Notes: generated from the sequence alone by a model not told the origin. 64,000 nt of DNA from Staphylococcus pasteuri (GCF_003970495.1 NZ_RXWW01000011.1:1-64000); one strand, 5' to 3'; shown: positions 10,083 to 19,440, counted from the stretch's first letter. Program-made: numbers and translations.

Positions 10083-10715
10083 ATGCGGTTTATGGATATT
10101 TTTAAAAATTGGGCAAACGATTATGACCAAACAGTTAACGGTAATAACGAGGAATATTATGATGTATTTTATAACTATAATGATCTAATTTCACAAATAT
10201 CTAAAAAGGTTTATGGTGATGTTCTAGATATTGGTGCTGGTACCGGAAATTTAACAGAGTTAATGTATAAAAATAATGATATAAAAAACATTTTGTCTAT
10301 TGATCCTTCCAAAGAAATGCGCGAAGTTGCTAAAAAAGATAAGAATATTGATATTGAATATGGACACTTTTTAGATATTCCTACAACTAAGAAATTCGAC
10401 TTTATTGTTGCTTCATTTTCTTTTCATCACCTTACTTATAAAGAGAAAGATACTGCGTTTAAGAATATGAAAAGGCATTTAAATACGGATGGACGTATTA
10501 TTATATTAGATACGTTATTCAAAGATGAATTATCTAAAAAAGAAATTATAGAGAAGTATACAAAAAAGAACTACATTAATTTAGTTGAAGACTTAAAAAC
10601 TGAATACTATCCCTATCTAGAAGAGATAGACACTTTACTTAAGAAAAATGATTTCCAATATACTATCACTCAAAAAAATACTTTTGCATGGGAAATTATC
10701 ATAGAAAACAAATGA
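10083..10715 (+). CDS. YrrT-like class I SAM-dependent methyltransferase
   Basis: 210 residues from ATG 10083, chosen because AAGGGG lies 8 bases upstream; an in-frame ATG at 10056 precedes the ribosome site. The N-terminus (FKNWANDYDQTVNG) and motif I (VLDIGAGTGNL) match the YrrT family; motif II ends in SIDPS, and FIVASFSFHHL is the motif IV region. Such enzymes move a methyl group from SAM to a small molecule; in Bacillus yrrT lies with the SAM-recycling genes mtnN-mccA-mccB, but no such neighbours are present here. The substrate is unknown. It stands alone, flanked by terminators on both sides. Confidence 0.8.
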   Translation: MRFMDIFKNWANDYDQTVNGNNEEYYDVFYNYNDLISQISKKVYGDVLDIGAGTGNLTELMYKNNDIKNILSIDPSKEMREVAKKDKNIDIEYGHFLDIPTTKKFDFIVASFSFHHLTYKEKDTAFKNMKRHLNTDGRIIILDTLFKDELSKKEIIEKYTKKNYINLVEDLKTEYYPYLEEIDTLLKKNDFQYTITQKNTFAWEIIIENK

Positions 10716-10820
10716 TGATTTATGATATTAACAGCATACACTAGTGTTTAAGAATAAACTTCATTGTTTTGAACGTAATAAGAAAAATAAAAAATAAACT
10801 ATATTATTATAGATAAATGT

Positions 10821-10866
10821 ATCCCCTCAAAGTTAGATTCCAATTCTAATTTTGAGGGGATTTTTC
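10821..10866 (+). terminator. Intrinsic terminator after the methyltransferase
   Basis: ATCCCCTCAAA pairs with TTTGAGGGGAT, extended by a TTAGA/TCTAA inner stem, and a TTTTT tail follows. Confidence 0.85.
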
Positions 10867-10974
10867 GTTGATAAAACATACAAATTTCGTTTTAAAAATA
10901 AAACCATGAATATAAAGAACATATGCCCTGTTCAACAAAATCGACCATTCTTCTAAAACACTTAGATTTACATA

Positions 10975-12120
10975 TTAGCTATGTTGTATACGAGATTTAA
11001 ACCAAATCATTCCTAAAATTGCTGATAATGCACATGATAGGGTTAGTAATACAATATGACTGTTTTCTATTAAAATGCCTCCAACGACAGAACTTAATGT
11101 GATCCCTAAATACATGGCAGTTTGATTCCATGACATGGCACTGCCTGATGTTTCACGATGACGTTTAGATATAAAGGCTTGAAAGGCTGAAAATACAATA
11201 TAGCCACTAATACCTAATAATGTTAATAAAGGATAAACTAGATAGATATTTTTAAACGTAATACCTACTAGTACTAAAGCAATGGCTAGTCCGATAAATG
11301 TGCTAGAAATCAATGTGTTATTTTTTAAGCGATCGGAAAGTACGCCACCTAGTAGACTACCTACAAGTGCACCAACACCATAAAATACAAAGGCAACACC
11401 CACAATACTTGAATTTAAATGATTAATATCTCGTAGTGCACTGCCTAAATAAGTGTATAAACCGTAAATCGCAAATGCCCAAAATGTAGTCACAACAACA
11501 TCTTTGATAATAGGAGAAAGTGTTTTAGCATCAAGCTGACGAGTACTTCCGGAATTAATATGATTTGGATAAATAAAGATGATTAAAATAGCACTGATGA
11601 TTGAAGTTATTGAAAGATATAAAAAGACAGTTCTCCAATTTGTAATGTTACTTAAAAGATTTCCGAGTGGCGCACCAATCCAAATTGAAGTTAAAAATCC
11701 AGAAGTTGCTATTGATAGCCATAGTCCTTTTTTAGAAGACGGTGCAAGATCTCCTGTAATAGCAAATACTGAAGACGTAATCATAGATGCAGAGGTACCA
11801 GCAATAATTCTACTAATTAACAGTAATACAAAGTTGGGAGTTAAAAAAGTTAAAAAATTAGATAAAGCAAAGAAGATTGAACCAACAACTATATTACGTT
11901 TTTTCCCCCATTTATCCGCTAATATCCCAAATATTGGAGCCATGATAGCATACATAATTGAAAATACTGTCACAGACCAACTAGCTTCATATTTAGAGAT
12001 ATCAAAATTTTGTTGAATGTTTGGCAACACAGGCGATATGACAAATAAATCCGTACCAATGATAAATAACGTAATCCATGAAATTACTAATTCTAGTATT
12101 TTAGTAATTTTAATATTCAC
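10975..12120 (-). CDS. Major facilitator superfamily drug/sugar exporter (DHA1, AraJ/YdhP-like)
   Basis: 381 residues with about twelve membrane segments. The MFS motif between helices 2 and 3 is GILADKWGKKR, with an equivalent GGVLSDRLKNN in the second half, giving the duplicated 6+6 fold. The start chosen is GTG 12120, since AGAGG ends 8 bases upstream; the GTG at 12129 overlaps that ribosome site. It exports small molecules by proton antiport; substrate unknown. A separated inverted repeat in its leader (12154-12196) suggests a repressor site. Confidence 0.85.
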   Translation of the reverse strand: MNIKITKILELVISWITLFIIGTDLFVISPVLPNIQQNFDISKYEASWSVTVFSIMYAIMAPIFGILADKWGKKRNIVVGSIFFALSNFLTFLTPNFVLLLISRIIAGTSASMITSSVFAITGDLAPSSKKGLWLSIATSGFLTSIWIGAPLGNLLSNITNWRTVFLYLSITSIISAILIIFIYPNHINSGSTRQLDAKTLSPIIKDVVVTTFWAFAIYGLYTYLGSALRDINHLNSSIVGVAFVFYGVGALVGSLLGGVLSDRLKNNTLISSTFIGLAIALVLVGITFKNIYLVYPLLTLLGISGYIVFSAFQAFISKRHRETSGSAMSWNQTAMYLGITLSSVVGGILIENSHIVLLTLSCALSAILGMIWFKSRIQHS

Positions 12121-12153
12121 GACCAACACCTCTAAAATTTATTATCTATATAT

Positions 12154-12196
12154 AATTGTAATCCTTTTAATTTGAATTTTAAAATTAATTACAATT
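12154..12196. promoter_or_regulatory. Candidate operator: separated AATTGTAAT / ATTACAATT inverted repeat
   Basis: Nine-base arms at 12154-12162 and 12188-12196 lie just upstream of the MFS exporter. TTGTAAT-type arms are common in operators of MarR/HxlR regulators of exporters. No such regulator is encoded beside it, so the link is inference. Confidence 0.35.
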
Positions 12197-12270
12197 AATC
12201 AATTAATGGATTATTTTTTTAAAGGATAACGATATTATTTAGACATTTGACGAGAATACAAAAGCAATCA

Positions 12271-12309
12271 CCCCAAAGGTGGATATTCAATCCACCTTTG
12301 GGGCTTTTT
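12271..12309 (+). terminator. Strong terminator-type hairpin without an upstream plus-strand gene
   Basis: CCCCAAAGGTGGA and TCCACCTTTGGGG form a perfect 13-bp stem with a CTTTTT tail on the plus strand. The gene to the left is on the minus strand and transcribed leftward, so this hairpin has no obvious client. Between 12121 and 12557 I see no gene; it holds this hairpin, the inverted repeat at 12154 and a leader for the next short transcript. Confidence 0.7.
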
Positions 12310-12427
12310 AAATACATTAATAACCCTTTCAATTTCATTCGACAATTCATAAATCAACACACCACAAAACCAAAATCGAAATTATTTTTTCAAAGAAAAA
12401 ATAATTTTTAACTGCACGTTCTCTCCT

Positions 12428-12682
12428 TATACTGCAACACATCCCTATCCCCTCCTCCAAATGAAACTTTGTTCATTCCAAAGTTCAAGTTCAAGAGAAA
12501 CAATTTTCAATTGTTTCTTAGTTTACAACTTGAATACGTAAAAAAGGAGGAAGAGACATGACATATATTCAAGTTTATATTGAACTATTAATAAAAAACA
12601 GTGCCCCACCATAATCACAAATCAATCATTACTAAGACGACTAGAACCACGACACATTTTGTCAGTGGTTCTATTTTTATTT
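12428..12682 (+). ncRNA. Candidate structured short transcript with an 18-codon ORF
   Basis: A TATACT box at 12428-12433 (poor -35) precedes a structured leader: AGAAACAATT/AATTGTTTCT hairpin (about 12495-12518), and AACTTGAA (12527-12534), which can pair either with TTCAAGTT at 12484-12491 or with TTCAAGTT at 12568-12575. The second pairing would enclose the AAAGGAGG ribosome site. After the short ORF comes a terminator hairpin, AGAACCAC (12643-12650) with GTGGTTCT (12665-12672) and a T-rich tail. The unit is therefore self-contained, about 240 nt. Transcription is inferred. Confidence 0.45.
12558..12614 (+). CDS. 18-residue peptide ORF with a very strong ribosome site
   Basis: AAAAAAGGAGG lies 7 bases before ATG. 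The peptide is MTYIQVYIELLIKNSAPP: a short amphipathic/hydrophobic stretch followed by a polar tail. Too short for the family to be recognised. It might be a leader peptide of a translational attenuator, a type I toxin, or a small secreted peptide. The alternative hairpins around its ribosome site favour regulated translation. Confidence 0.4.
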   Translation: MTYIQVYIELLIKNSAPP

Positions 12683-12806
12683 CTACCAACTTAAAACACT
12701 CAAAACATCATGATAAAGCGTTTTAAATCCATATCTACAAAATCATTGAAACGACAATTATCAAGCAACTTTTTCAATATAATATGGCTAGGGAGGGCAC
12801 GACACT

Positions 12807-13286
12807 GTGGGGTACAAAACAAAAAGAATTTTATCTATTTATAAAAAATTGTTATCTAACCATCACGTGAACGTCAAACATATGGCTGAATTTTTTAATA
12901 CAAATGAACGAACAATTCAAAGAGATATTAAAGATATTAAGTCATTTTTAAATACACATAATCAAACAATAATATACGAAAAATCAACATGTAATTATTA
13001 TTTATCACATCAACTCACCCAAGACGATGACCCTACTTATATCAATGTAACTTATGAAATGACTTATCAACTCTATAGACAATTAAACAAACAATATGAA
13101 ACGTATACCATTCAAAGAACGCGTCAAACAATCACAGTGGTACTTGCGATATCAGAATCTGATGCACTTAACCTCTGTTTCATGTATCGACATTCTTTAC
13201 GTTTGGTTTCACCTCAAACATTAATTGAGACATTTAGCAAAGAATTATGGAAATTACAAAATAATTATATATTAAACAAAATTTAA
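12807..13286 (+). CDS. HTH-domain protein, DeoR/WYL-type N-terminus
   Basis: 159 residues from GTG 12807, with GGGAGGG 9 bases upstream. Residues 1-55 form a winged-helix HTH of the HTH_11 type (KRILSIYKKLL, VKHMAEFFNTNERTIQRDIKDI), as in WYL regulators. The C-terminal 100 residues are too short for a full WYL domain, so it is either a reduced regulator or a truncated one. It is followed after 14 bp by two lipoprotein genes and lies just after the short structured transcript, so it may control this cluster. Confidence 0.7.
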   Translation: MGYKTKRILSIYKKLLSNHHVNVKHMAEFFNTNERTIQRDIKDIKSFLNTHNQTIIYEKSTCNYYLSHQLTQDDDPTYINVTYEMTYQLYRQLNKQYETYTIQRTRQTITVVLAISESDALNLCFMYRHSLRLVSPQTLIETFSKELWKLQNNYILNKI

Positions 13287-13300
13287 AGGAGATTAACCAC

Positions 13301-13621
13301 ATGAAAAAAATTCTAATACTATTAACTTTACTAATTACTTTTGCGGCGGCTTGTTCTAATGGCCCCGCAAAACAAGCTGAAGGAAAATGGAAAAACAGTG
13401 AAGGTCAAGAACTGACAGTTAAAGACGATAAATTAAAAGTTAACATTGAAGGATCTACAGTTGAAGGAACGATTAAAGACGATGAAGACCATAAAGATTT
13501 AGCTAAGATCAAATTGGTAGGTGAAACAGCTTACGTTAAAGTCAAAGATGACACACTTACAGTTACCGAAGAACCCGGTGAAGCAGCAGATGACGAAACT
13601 ACATTCACACGTGTGAAATAA
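13301..13621 (+). CDS. Small lipoprotein, 106 residues
   Basis: A classic lipoprotein signal (MKKILILLTLLITFAAAC, lipobox AAAC, lipidated Cys18) is followed by about 88 mature residues of Lys/Asp/Glu-rich beta-type sequence (GKWKNSEGQELTVKDDKLKV). The mature part resembles small staphylococcal lipoproteins with a lipocalin-like fold; function unknown. AAAGGAG precedes the ATG. It lies 14 bp after the HTH gene and 29 bp before a second lipoprotein, so the three probably share a transcript. Confidence 0.8.
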   Translation: MKKILILLTLLITFAAACSNGPAKQAEGKWKNSEGQELTVKDDKLKVNIEGSTVEGTIKDDEDHKDLAKIKLVGETAYVKVKDDTLTVTEEPGEAADDETTFTRVK

Positions 13622-13650
13622 TATTTTAAATTCAAAGGATGTTTTTTATA

Positions 13651-14571
13651 GTGAAAAGAATTTTAGTAAGTATATTAGGTGCAACATTACTATTAACAGC
13701 TTGTAGTACATCACATCAAGACGACGGTCAGTCTAACTCAAGTCACAAAGCGGAATCAGACAAACATCAAACTAAGGATAGTTCACATCATTCAACTAAA
13801 ACTGTTCAACTTAAACAATTGTTAGACAATCCAAAAGAACAATTAATCGTTACATTAAAAAACGATAGTGTTCCAAGTGAAAAAGTATCTAACAACGATT
13901 TCATCAAACATCCAAAAGATAGTTTGAAAAAATTCAGTATCACTAATATTGGCTATATTAAAGACGGACAAGGTTACAATTATAGCGACAAAATCAATGA
14001 TCAAGTAAGTTTTGATCAACTCGTTAGTACTGATGTTTCAGATATTGACCGTAAATTAACTAAGCTAACAGAATATGAGATGAATCATGGCATTAATGAT
14101 GACCAAAATAAAGTCAACATTAAATACGAGCCTTCTGATTTGAAAACTATTTTATACACTAAAAAAGGTGACGCTCTCAAAGAAGACGTGCAATTAGCCG
14201 ATTATCAAAGAGAAATGGATATGAGTGGTGACATTAGTGAAGAAAAAACAGATTGGCTATCTAACCATAACAAAATTGATGAAGATGGCTTAAAAAGTAA
14301 CTTCCCTCAATCGTCAGACTACGAAATCGAGCCATTTGAATATAAAGGTAAAACATTTGCCGGATTTGCGAAATTAACGAGTGATGTTGATAATGACAAT
14401 CAACCTAAAATTGATCAATATATTTCAGAATTAACATTAGTTGAAGTACCAAAAAATACTAAAGTCACTAAAGATGACAAAGATGACGTAACTAAAGTCA
14501 TTGATTATAACGATACCGATTCTGGCAAACAAGAGAAAGACAAAGAAGATCATTCATTCGACAATTTATAA
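13651..14571 (+). CDS. Staphylococcal lipoprotein, 306 residues
   Basis: The start chosen is GTG 13651, because AAAGGAT ends 8-9 bases before it; the upstream ATG 13639 overlaps the ribosome site. The signal peptide VKRILVSILGATLLLTAC has lipobox LTAC. A Ser/His/Asp-rich linker follows, then a ~230-residue soluble domain and a charged tail rich in Asp and Lys. I do not recognise the fold. It ends at a terminator 13 bases downstream. Confidence 0.8.
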   Translation: MKRILVSILGATLLLTACSTSHQDDGQSNSSHKAESDKHQTKDSSHHSTKTVQLKQLLDNPKEQLIVTLKNDSVPSEKVSNNDFIKHPKDSLKKFSITNIGYIKDGQGYNYSDKINDQVSFDQLVSTDVSDIDRKLTKLTEYEMNHGINDDQNKVNIKYEPSDLKTILYTKKGDALKEDVQLADYQREMDMSGDISEEKTDWLSNHNKIDEDGLKSNFPQSSDYEIEPFEYKGKTFAGFAKLTSDVDNDNQPKIDQYISELTLVEVPKNTKVTKDDKDDVTKVIDYNDTDSGKQEKDKEDHSFDNL

Positions 14572-14583
14572 ACTTCTATGTAT

Positions 14584-14620
14584 AGGCACCATTAATCACT
14601 GTATTTATGGTGTCTTTCAT
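14584..14620 (+). terminator. Terminator after the lipoprotein cluster
   Basis: GGCACCATTAAT pairs with ATTTATGGTGTC (one wobble-type mismatch) around CACTGT, followed by TTTCATTTT. Confidence 0.7.
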
Positions 14621-14677
14621 TTTATAAATCATTATCTTATTTCATTTTAAAAAACCTGTATTGGGAGGTTAAAAACC

Positions 14678-14716
14678 ATGACGAACTATTTATCTAAATT
14701 TATATTTTACGATTAA
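14678..14716 (+). CDS. 12-residue peptide ORF with strong ribosome site
   Basis: GGGAGG sits 8 bases before ATG; the peptide is MTNYLSKFIFYD. It precedes the LPETG protein by 54 bases and could be a leader peptide for it. Like the 18-residue ORF at 12558 it begins MT-Y and has a near-ideal ribosome site, which is why I list it. Expression is unproven. Confidence 0.3.
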   Translation: MTNYLSKFIFYD

Positions 14717-14770
14717 TCATCACTGTGAAATATAAATAAAAATCACAAAAATAAAGAGGAGTGTTTTTAA

Positions 14771-15412
14771 ATGAAAAAATTAACCATATTAGGTGCAACA
14801 ACATTAGCAGGAACTTTATTATTTACAGGAGTTAATACACATGATGCAAATGCATCTGAATACCAATTAAATGGTAATAACGTTCAATCTATTGCTACAT
14901 CAGTTTGGCAAAATAATGGTGGCAATCCTGACAGAGTTAAGTTCGACAAAACGCAAGATAAAGGAGACTATTATCTTTTAAATTATCATAATGCTTCTAA
15001 TGTTGGCGGTGGTGCTATCAGAGTATATAAAGACGGAACTGTAGAAAATGGTTCAGGTCTTTTAGCATCAAACGATGATTCTGATGCTGAATTTTATAAA
15101 TTAGGTAAATATGATTTTGATAATTCAAAAAGTAATGACCAACAACAAGCGACTGACAATAATGTAGCTACTCAAAACAATAATCAATCAGAAAAAGCGA
15201 CTGACAATACAGTAAATACTCAACAAAACGATCAACAAACACAAGCTACAAATAGTAATGATGCAACTCAAAGCAATACTCCAGAACAATCTCAAGCGAA
15301 AGCATTACCAGAAACAGGACAATCTAATACAACATTCGTTACAACAGTAGCAGCTATTTTATTAGCTGTAGGTTCATTATTAACGTTCAGACGTGTGTCT
15401 AAAAACCAATAA
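14771..15412 (+). CDS. LPETG cell-wall-anchored surface protein, 213 residues
   Basis: A Sec signal peptide (residues 1-28, cut after DANA) leads a globular ~90-residue domain (YQLNGNNVQSIATSVWQNNGG, VYKDGTVENGSG). Next is a low-complexity stretch of Gln/Asn/Thr with repeats of the type ATDNNVATQNN/KATDNTVNTQQN. The C-terminus is a full sortase A signal: ALPETGQ, hydrophobic segment (VTTVAAILLAVGSLLTF), and RRVSKNQ. The protein is expected to be linked to peptidoglycan with the domain exposed by the Gln/Asn stalk. AAAGAGGAG precedes the ATG. The domain's ligand is unknown. Confidence 0.88.
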   Translation: MKKLTILGATTLAGTLLFTGVNTHDANASEYQLNGNNVQSIATSVWQNNGGNPDRVKFDKTQDKGDYYLLNYHNASNVGGGAIRVYKDGTVENGSGLLASNDDSDAEFYKLGKYDFDNSKSNDQQQATDNNVATQNNNQSEKATDNTVNTQQNDQQTQATNSNDATQSNTPEQSQAKALPETGQSNTTFVTTVAAILLAVGSLLTFRRVSKNQ

Positions 15413-15421
15413 CAACTAATT

Positions 15422-15456
15422 AAGGGAGTATCTCAAATCATAGATACTCCCTTTTT
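15422..15456 (+). terminator. Terminator of the LPETG gene
   Basis: AAGGGAGTATCT and AGATACTCCCTT form a perfect stem with a TTTTTT tail on the plus strand; it ends 3 bases before the convergent yefM stop. Confidence 0.9.
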
Positions 15457-15458
15457 TA

Positions 15459-15713
15459 TTATTCATTTGAATCCATATCTATTTCTGTAGTATTTCCACG
15501 TTCTAAATCAGCTATAGATTTAGCTAAATGTTTAGCGTTGGCCGGTGATTGTTGTAAGTACAATGTTTCCATGATGGCATTATAATTATTTTCGGAAATC
15601 AATACAGCATTATGTTCATTAGTAGTAATAGTCACAAAATCTAAATCAGTATTCACTTTATTTATCAGACTTCTAAAATTTTTTCTAGCATATGAATAAG
15701 AAACTACGGTCAT
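15459..15713 (-). CDS. yefM: YefM/Phd-family antitoxin without a partner toxin
   Basis: 84 residues, normal for YefM. The N-terminal Phd/YefM DNA-binding fold (MTVVSYSYARKNFRSLINKVN, VTITTNEHNAVLISENNYNAIMETLYL) is intact; the acidic C-terminal tail that normally masks YoeB/Txe is present. In Axe-Txe pairs the toxin gene follows within a few bases. Here the next 46 bases hold only the LPETG terminator and then that gene on the other strand, so no yoeB is present. It is either a relic or a trans-acting antitoxin/anti-addiction gene. Confidence 0.85.
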   Translation of the reverse strand: MTVVSYSYARKNFRSLINKVNTDLDFVTITTNEHNAVLISENNYNAIMETLYLQQSPANAKHLAKSIADLERGNTTEIDMDSNE

Positions 15714-15852
15714 AATAAAAACACCTCCGTTTAAATTTATTTTATTATAAATTCAACGAAAGTGTTTCTAATTTATTAATACTATTTAGAGAGAGGACAT
15801 ATAAATATCTTCTCCCCCTATTTCCTTAATAAACCATAATTGATATCTCTAT

Positions 15853-17037
15853 TTAATCTTGATAACGTGAAACGACTGTTGCGATACCTTGTCCGCCACC
15901 AATACATAAAGAAGCAAGTCCTGTTTGTTTGTCCTCGTTTAATTGATGTAAAAGTGTTACTAAAATGCGTGCACCTGATGCGCCGATAGGATGACCTAAC
16001 GCAATTGCGCCACCTTTTGTATTAACTTTGTCTTCTGGTAATTGAAGTTCTTGATTTACAGCTAAGGCTTGTGATGCAAATGCCTCGTTTAACTCAAATA
16101 CATCAATGTCCTCTACTGATTTATTTGTACGTTGTAATACTTTATTAACCGCTTCAACTGGTCCAATGCCCATAATAGAAGGATCAACACCACTTGTACC
16201 GAAACCATCTAACACTGCGATAGGTTTGATGTTTAATTCTTTAGCTTTATCTTCAGTCATCACTAACATCACAGATGCACCGTCATTAATGCCTGAAGCG
16301 TTACCTGCAGTCACTGAGCCATCCTTTTTAAAGACTGGTCTTAAATGACTTAATTTATCCGCTGTTGTTCCTTTGCGAACGCCTTCATCTTGAGATACTA
16401 CTAGAGGTTCACCTTTACGTTGTGGTACTTCAACTGGCACAATCTCTGCGTCAAAAGCGCCACTATTTTGTGCTGCTTCTGCTTTTTGTTGGGATTGAGC
16501 TGCAAATTCATCTTGAGCTTCACGACTAATGTTATATTTGTCGACTAAGTTTTCAGCTGTAATACCCATATGATAGTCATTAAAGACGTCCGTTAGACCA
16601 TCTGCTACCATACTATCGACTAATTTTTGGTCCCCCATTTTAAATCCAAAGCGCGCATTTTTCATTAGCATTGGGGATTGTGACATGCTTTCCATACCGC
16701 CTGCGAGTATGACTTCATTATCGCCAGCTAGAATAGATTGATACGCAAGTTGAATAGATTTCAAACCTGATCCACATACTTTATTAACTGTAAATGATGG
16801 TACTGTTTCTGGTAAGCCACCTTTCATCGCCGCAATTCGTGCAGGGTTTTGTCCTTGGCCAGCTTGTAAAACATTGCCTAAGATAACTTCATTAATTTCT
16901 TTAGGATCGATATTTGTTGTTTTTAAAATGTGTTGTATTAAAGTTGCTCCTAATTCGTAGGCAGGTAAGTCTTTAAATGCACCTCCAAAAACGCCAATTG
17001 GTGTACGATATGCTTCAGCTAAAACGATTCTAGACAT
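15853..17037 (-). CDS. Acetyl-CoA C-acetyltransferase (thiolase)
   Basis: 394 residues, full length. The acyl-carrying Cys88 lies in [11 protein letters not shown]; the C-terminal [11 protein letters not shown] (His) and CIGGGQG (second Cys) motifs are intact. It condenses two acetyl-CoA to acetoacetyl-CoA or runs the reverse reaction, feeding the mevalonate route or fatty-acid breakdown. S. aureus has a similar thiolase gene near its origin. It is monocistronic, with about 575 bp of non-coding DNA upstream. Confidence 0.92.
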   Translation of the reverse strand: MSRIVLAEAYRTPIGVFGGAFKDLPAYELGATLIQHILKTTNIDPKEINEVILGNVLQAGQGQNPARIAAMKGGLPETVPSFTVNKVCGSGLKSIQLAYQSILAGDNEVILAGGMESMSQSPMLMKNARFGFKMGDQKLVDSMVADGLTDVFNDYHMGITAENLVDKYNISREAQDEFAAQSQQKAEAAQNSGAFDAEIVPVEVPQRKGEPLVVSQDEGVRKGTTADKLSHLRPVFKKDGSVTAGNASGINDGASVMLVMTEDKAKELNIKPIAVLDGFGTSGVDPSIMGIGPVEAVNKVLQRTNKSVEDIDVFELNEAFASQALAVNQELQLPEDKVNTKGGAIALGHPIGASGARILVTLLHQLNEDKQTGLASLCIGGGQGIATVVSRYQD

Positions 17038-17376
17038 AAGACATATTCATCTCCTTCTCATTTATATATAGGTATGTCATGTTTTCATCATTAATGAATA
17101 AATCAACGTTTCCTCACCCATAACATCATGGATAAATCACTCATCAATTGAGTTAACATGAAAAGTTAGTGACTAAATTTTTATTTACTCATTGTTGACA
17201 TTTTACCAAAATCTTATTCACATTTACCAGAAAGAGCCTATTAACAAGCATCATTATTTTAAATTAAAACAATAATTAAAAATGAAACACTAGAAAATTC
17301 ATATAGTTCTTTAAAATGATTAAAATAGTATTCAGTATTTAAAAATAAATCTATAGACTAATACGACATATTTATA

Positions 17377-17480
17377 GCGAGACTCCCGAGGGAACCGTAC
17401 TAGTTGTAGACCCTAGAAATATTCACGGGTTTATCTGTGTAGTATTTCCGGCTGAAACTGTGCCCTGGGAGGAGAGTCGA
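17377..17480 (+). repeat. Dispersed intergenic repeat, copy 1
   Basis: This segment starts GCGAGACTCCCGAGGGAAC and contains TTTATCTGTGTAGTATTTC and GGCTGAAACTGTGCCCT. The same order of blocks occurs inverted at 30322-30422. Its ends (GCGAGACTCCC and GGGAGGAGAGTCG) are roughly complementary, so it can fold back. It is much richer in GC than the flanks. The 575 bp between the thiolase and uidA otherwise hold only the uidA terminator. Confidence 0.75.
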
Positions 17481-17491
17481 TTTAAAACAGT

Positions 17492-17536
17492 ACATAAAAA
17501 ATAAACCAACTAAAGTTGGGGGCTTTAGTTGGTTTT
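17492..17536 (-). terminator. Terminator of the glucuronide operon
   Basis: On the minus strand AAACCAACTAAAG pairs with CTTTAGTTGGTTT around CCCCCAA, followed by ATTTTTTATG. It lies 76 bases after the uidA stop. Confidence 0.85.
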
Positions 17537-17612
17537 ATATGTTGGTCTGTTTATATTTTATATTTTTTAGCTTACATTATACCTCTTCGTTAAGGTTTGG
17601 GTTTAAGTTCGA

Positions 17613-19421
17613 TTATGATTTATAACCGAAATCTGGAATATTATGCCAACGCTCTTTAAAGTAATGTGCGATAGCTTTTGGCTTACGATCACGAGTGAAG
17701 ATACCTTTTTTATTACCTTGAACACGGATAATACCATTTGATGTTTCAAAATCAGCAAAGTTCCATGTTTGTTCACCAATAAATTGAGGATATTGATCCA
17801 TCACTTCATGATTGGCTTTATAGTATCTTAATTGATATTCTTCTGTAAACATTTGATCATCAATCGCATGCATACCTGCAACTGTATCAGCGCCATACTC
17901 TGTAAACATAATTGGTTTATTAGGTTGACGCTTAGACCATTCAGATAATTCTTTATCCAATGCTTCTTTAGCACTTTCTAAATCACCTGATTGTGTATAC
18001 CAACCGTAATATCTATTGAGACAAAGTACATCAACTAAATCTTGTACTTCACAAACATCTGGTTGCGCCATTAGAATTGTAACAATTGTCACTGGTCTAT
18101 TTTGTGGATCTTTTTCTCTTGCTAGGTTAATAAATGGTTCAAAGTATTCTTTCGCACCTTTTTCATTAGAAGCTGGTTCATTCGCAATAGACCACATTAC
18201 TACACATGCGTGATTTTTATCTCTTTCAATTAATCCTTCAATCACTTCTTTGTGCGCTTGATGTGTTTGAATATCTTTCCACGTATCTTGTTGTTCGGCA
18301 TCACCAATAAGTTCGACTGCGAAGTTAAGATGAATACCAACACCAGTTGTTTCATCAATCACAACAATACCTTGTTCATCAGCTAGACGCATCATTTCCT
18401 CTGAATAAGGATAGTGTGATGTTCTAAATGAGTTTGCGCCAATCCATTTCATCAAGTTAATATCCATCACATTAGCTGATTCATTTAAGCCACGTCCATT
18501 ATAAAAAGTATCTTCGTGTTTACCGAATCCTTTAAAGTAAAATGGCTTATTATTAATTAAGAATTGACCGTTTTTCACTTCAACTGAACGAATACCAAAA
18601 CGTTCAGTATAAACATCCACGCACTCAGTACCATTTAATAATTCTACTTTCATATTGTATAAATAAGCATTCAATGGTTCCCATAGACGTGGATTTTCAA
18701 TAGTAATCTGACCTTCAGTACCCTCATGTTCAGCGACTACTGTTCCTTCTTCATCTAAAACAGTTACTTTAACTTTGTCGATTTGATCACCGTGTTGTTG
18801 TGTGCTCACTTTGTAATTCACAATACTTTGTGATTCACTTTTTACTTCAGGATTAATAACAATGTCCTCAATATAAGTTTGAGGTGTTGAATAAATTTTC
18901 ACTGGGCGATGAATACCTGAGTAGTTAAAGAAGTCAAAGTTAGGTACATTGACAGGTGTCACATTGCCGTCTTTATCTGTACGTTCACTATAGTTTCCTA
19001 CAGGTAATGTACTGTGTGTCAGAACATTGTTCACAACAACTGTTAAACGGTGTGCACCAACAGTAGCGATATCAGAAATATCCGCTTCAAATGGTAAGAA
19101 TCCACCTGAATGTGTCACGACTTCTTGACCATCGATATAAACTTTAGCATGATGTGTCACAGAGCCGAATCTTAATACAATGCGTTCTCCTTTTAGATGT
19201 TTAGGAATAATGATGTCGCGTTCATAACATACATCACCTACGTGAGTTCTAATAGTTTGAATCACACCTTGATCATTAAATGAACCGGGAACAGCCATTA
19301 CCTCATCTGTATCTAAAGGTTGGCTTACATCAATTTTCTCTTGATGCTGAATTAATTTAAATTTCCATGTTCCACATAAATCAAGTAGTTGTCTTGTTTC
19401 TGTAAATATTGGATATAACAA
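17613..19421 (-). CDS. uidA: Beta-glucuronidase, glycoside hydrolase family 2
   Basis: 602 residues, the same length as E. coli UidA. GH2 sugar-binding, immunoglobulin-like and TIM-barrel domains follow in order. The acid/base is Glu415 (IANEPAS) and the nucleophile Glu508 (FTEYGAD). Asn570-Lys571-Lys572 form the N-x-K motif that binds the glucuronate carboxylate and separates glucuronidases from beta-galactosidases. It has no signal peptide, so it acts in the cytoplasm on imported glucuronides. It is the last of seven genes in the operon starting with kdgA. Confidence 0.96.
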   Translation of the reverse strand: MLYPIFTETRQLLDLCGTWKFKLIQHQEKIDVSQPLDTDEVMAVPGSFNDQGVIQTIRTHVGDVCYERDIIIPKHLKGERIVLRFGSVTHHAKVYIDGQEVVTHSGGFLPFEADISDIATVGAHRLTVVVNNVLTHSTLPVGNYSERTDKDGNVTPVNVPNFDFFNYSGIHRPVKIYSTPQTYIEDIVINPEVKSESQSIVNYKVSTQQHGDQIDKVKVTVLDEEGTVVAEHEGTEGQITIENPRLWEPLNAYLYNMKVELLNGTECVDVYTERFGIRSVEVKNGQFLINNKPFYFKGFGKHEDTFYNGRGLNESANVMDINLMKWIGANSFRTSHYPYSEEMMRLADEQGIVVIDETTGVGIHLNFAVELIGDAEQQDTWKDIQTHQAHKEVIEGLIERDKNHACVVMWSIANEPASNEKGAKEYFEPFINLAREKDPQNRPVTIVTILMAQPDVCEVQDLVDVLCLNRYYGWYTQSGDLESAKEALDKELSEWSKRQPNKPIMFTEYGADTVAGMHAIDDQMFTEEYQLRYYKANHEVMDQYPQFIGEQTWNFADFETSNGIIRVQGNKKGIFTRDRKPKAIAHYFKERWHNIPDFGYKS

Positions 19422-19440
19422 CTTAAGCTCCTCCTATTCA

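Noticed and set aside
17377-17480. Reading the repeat as a SCC or transposon end
   Set aside because: No recombinase, rlmH or att-like duplication is visible, so only a dispersed repeat is claimed.
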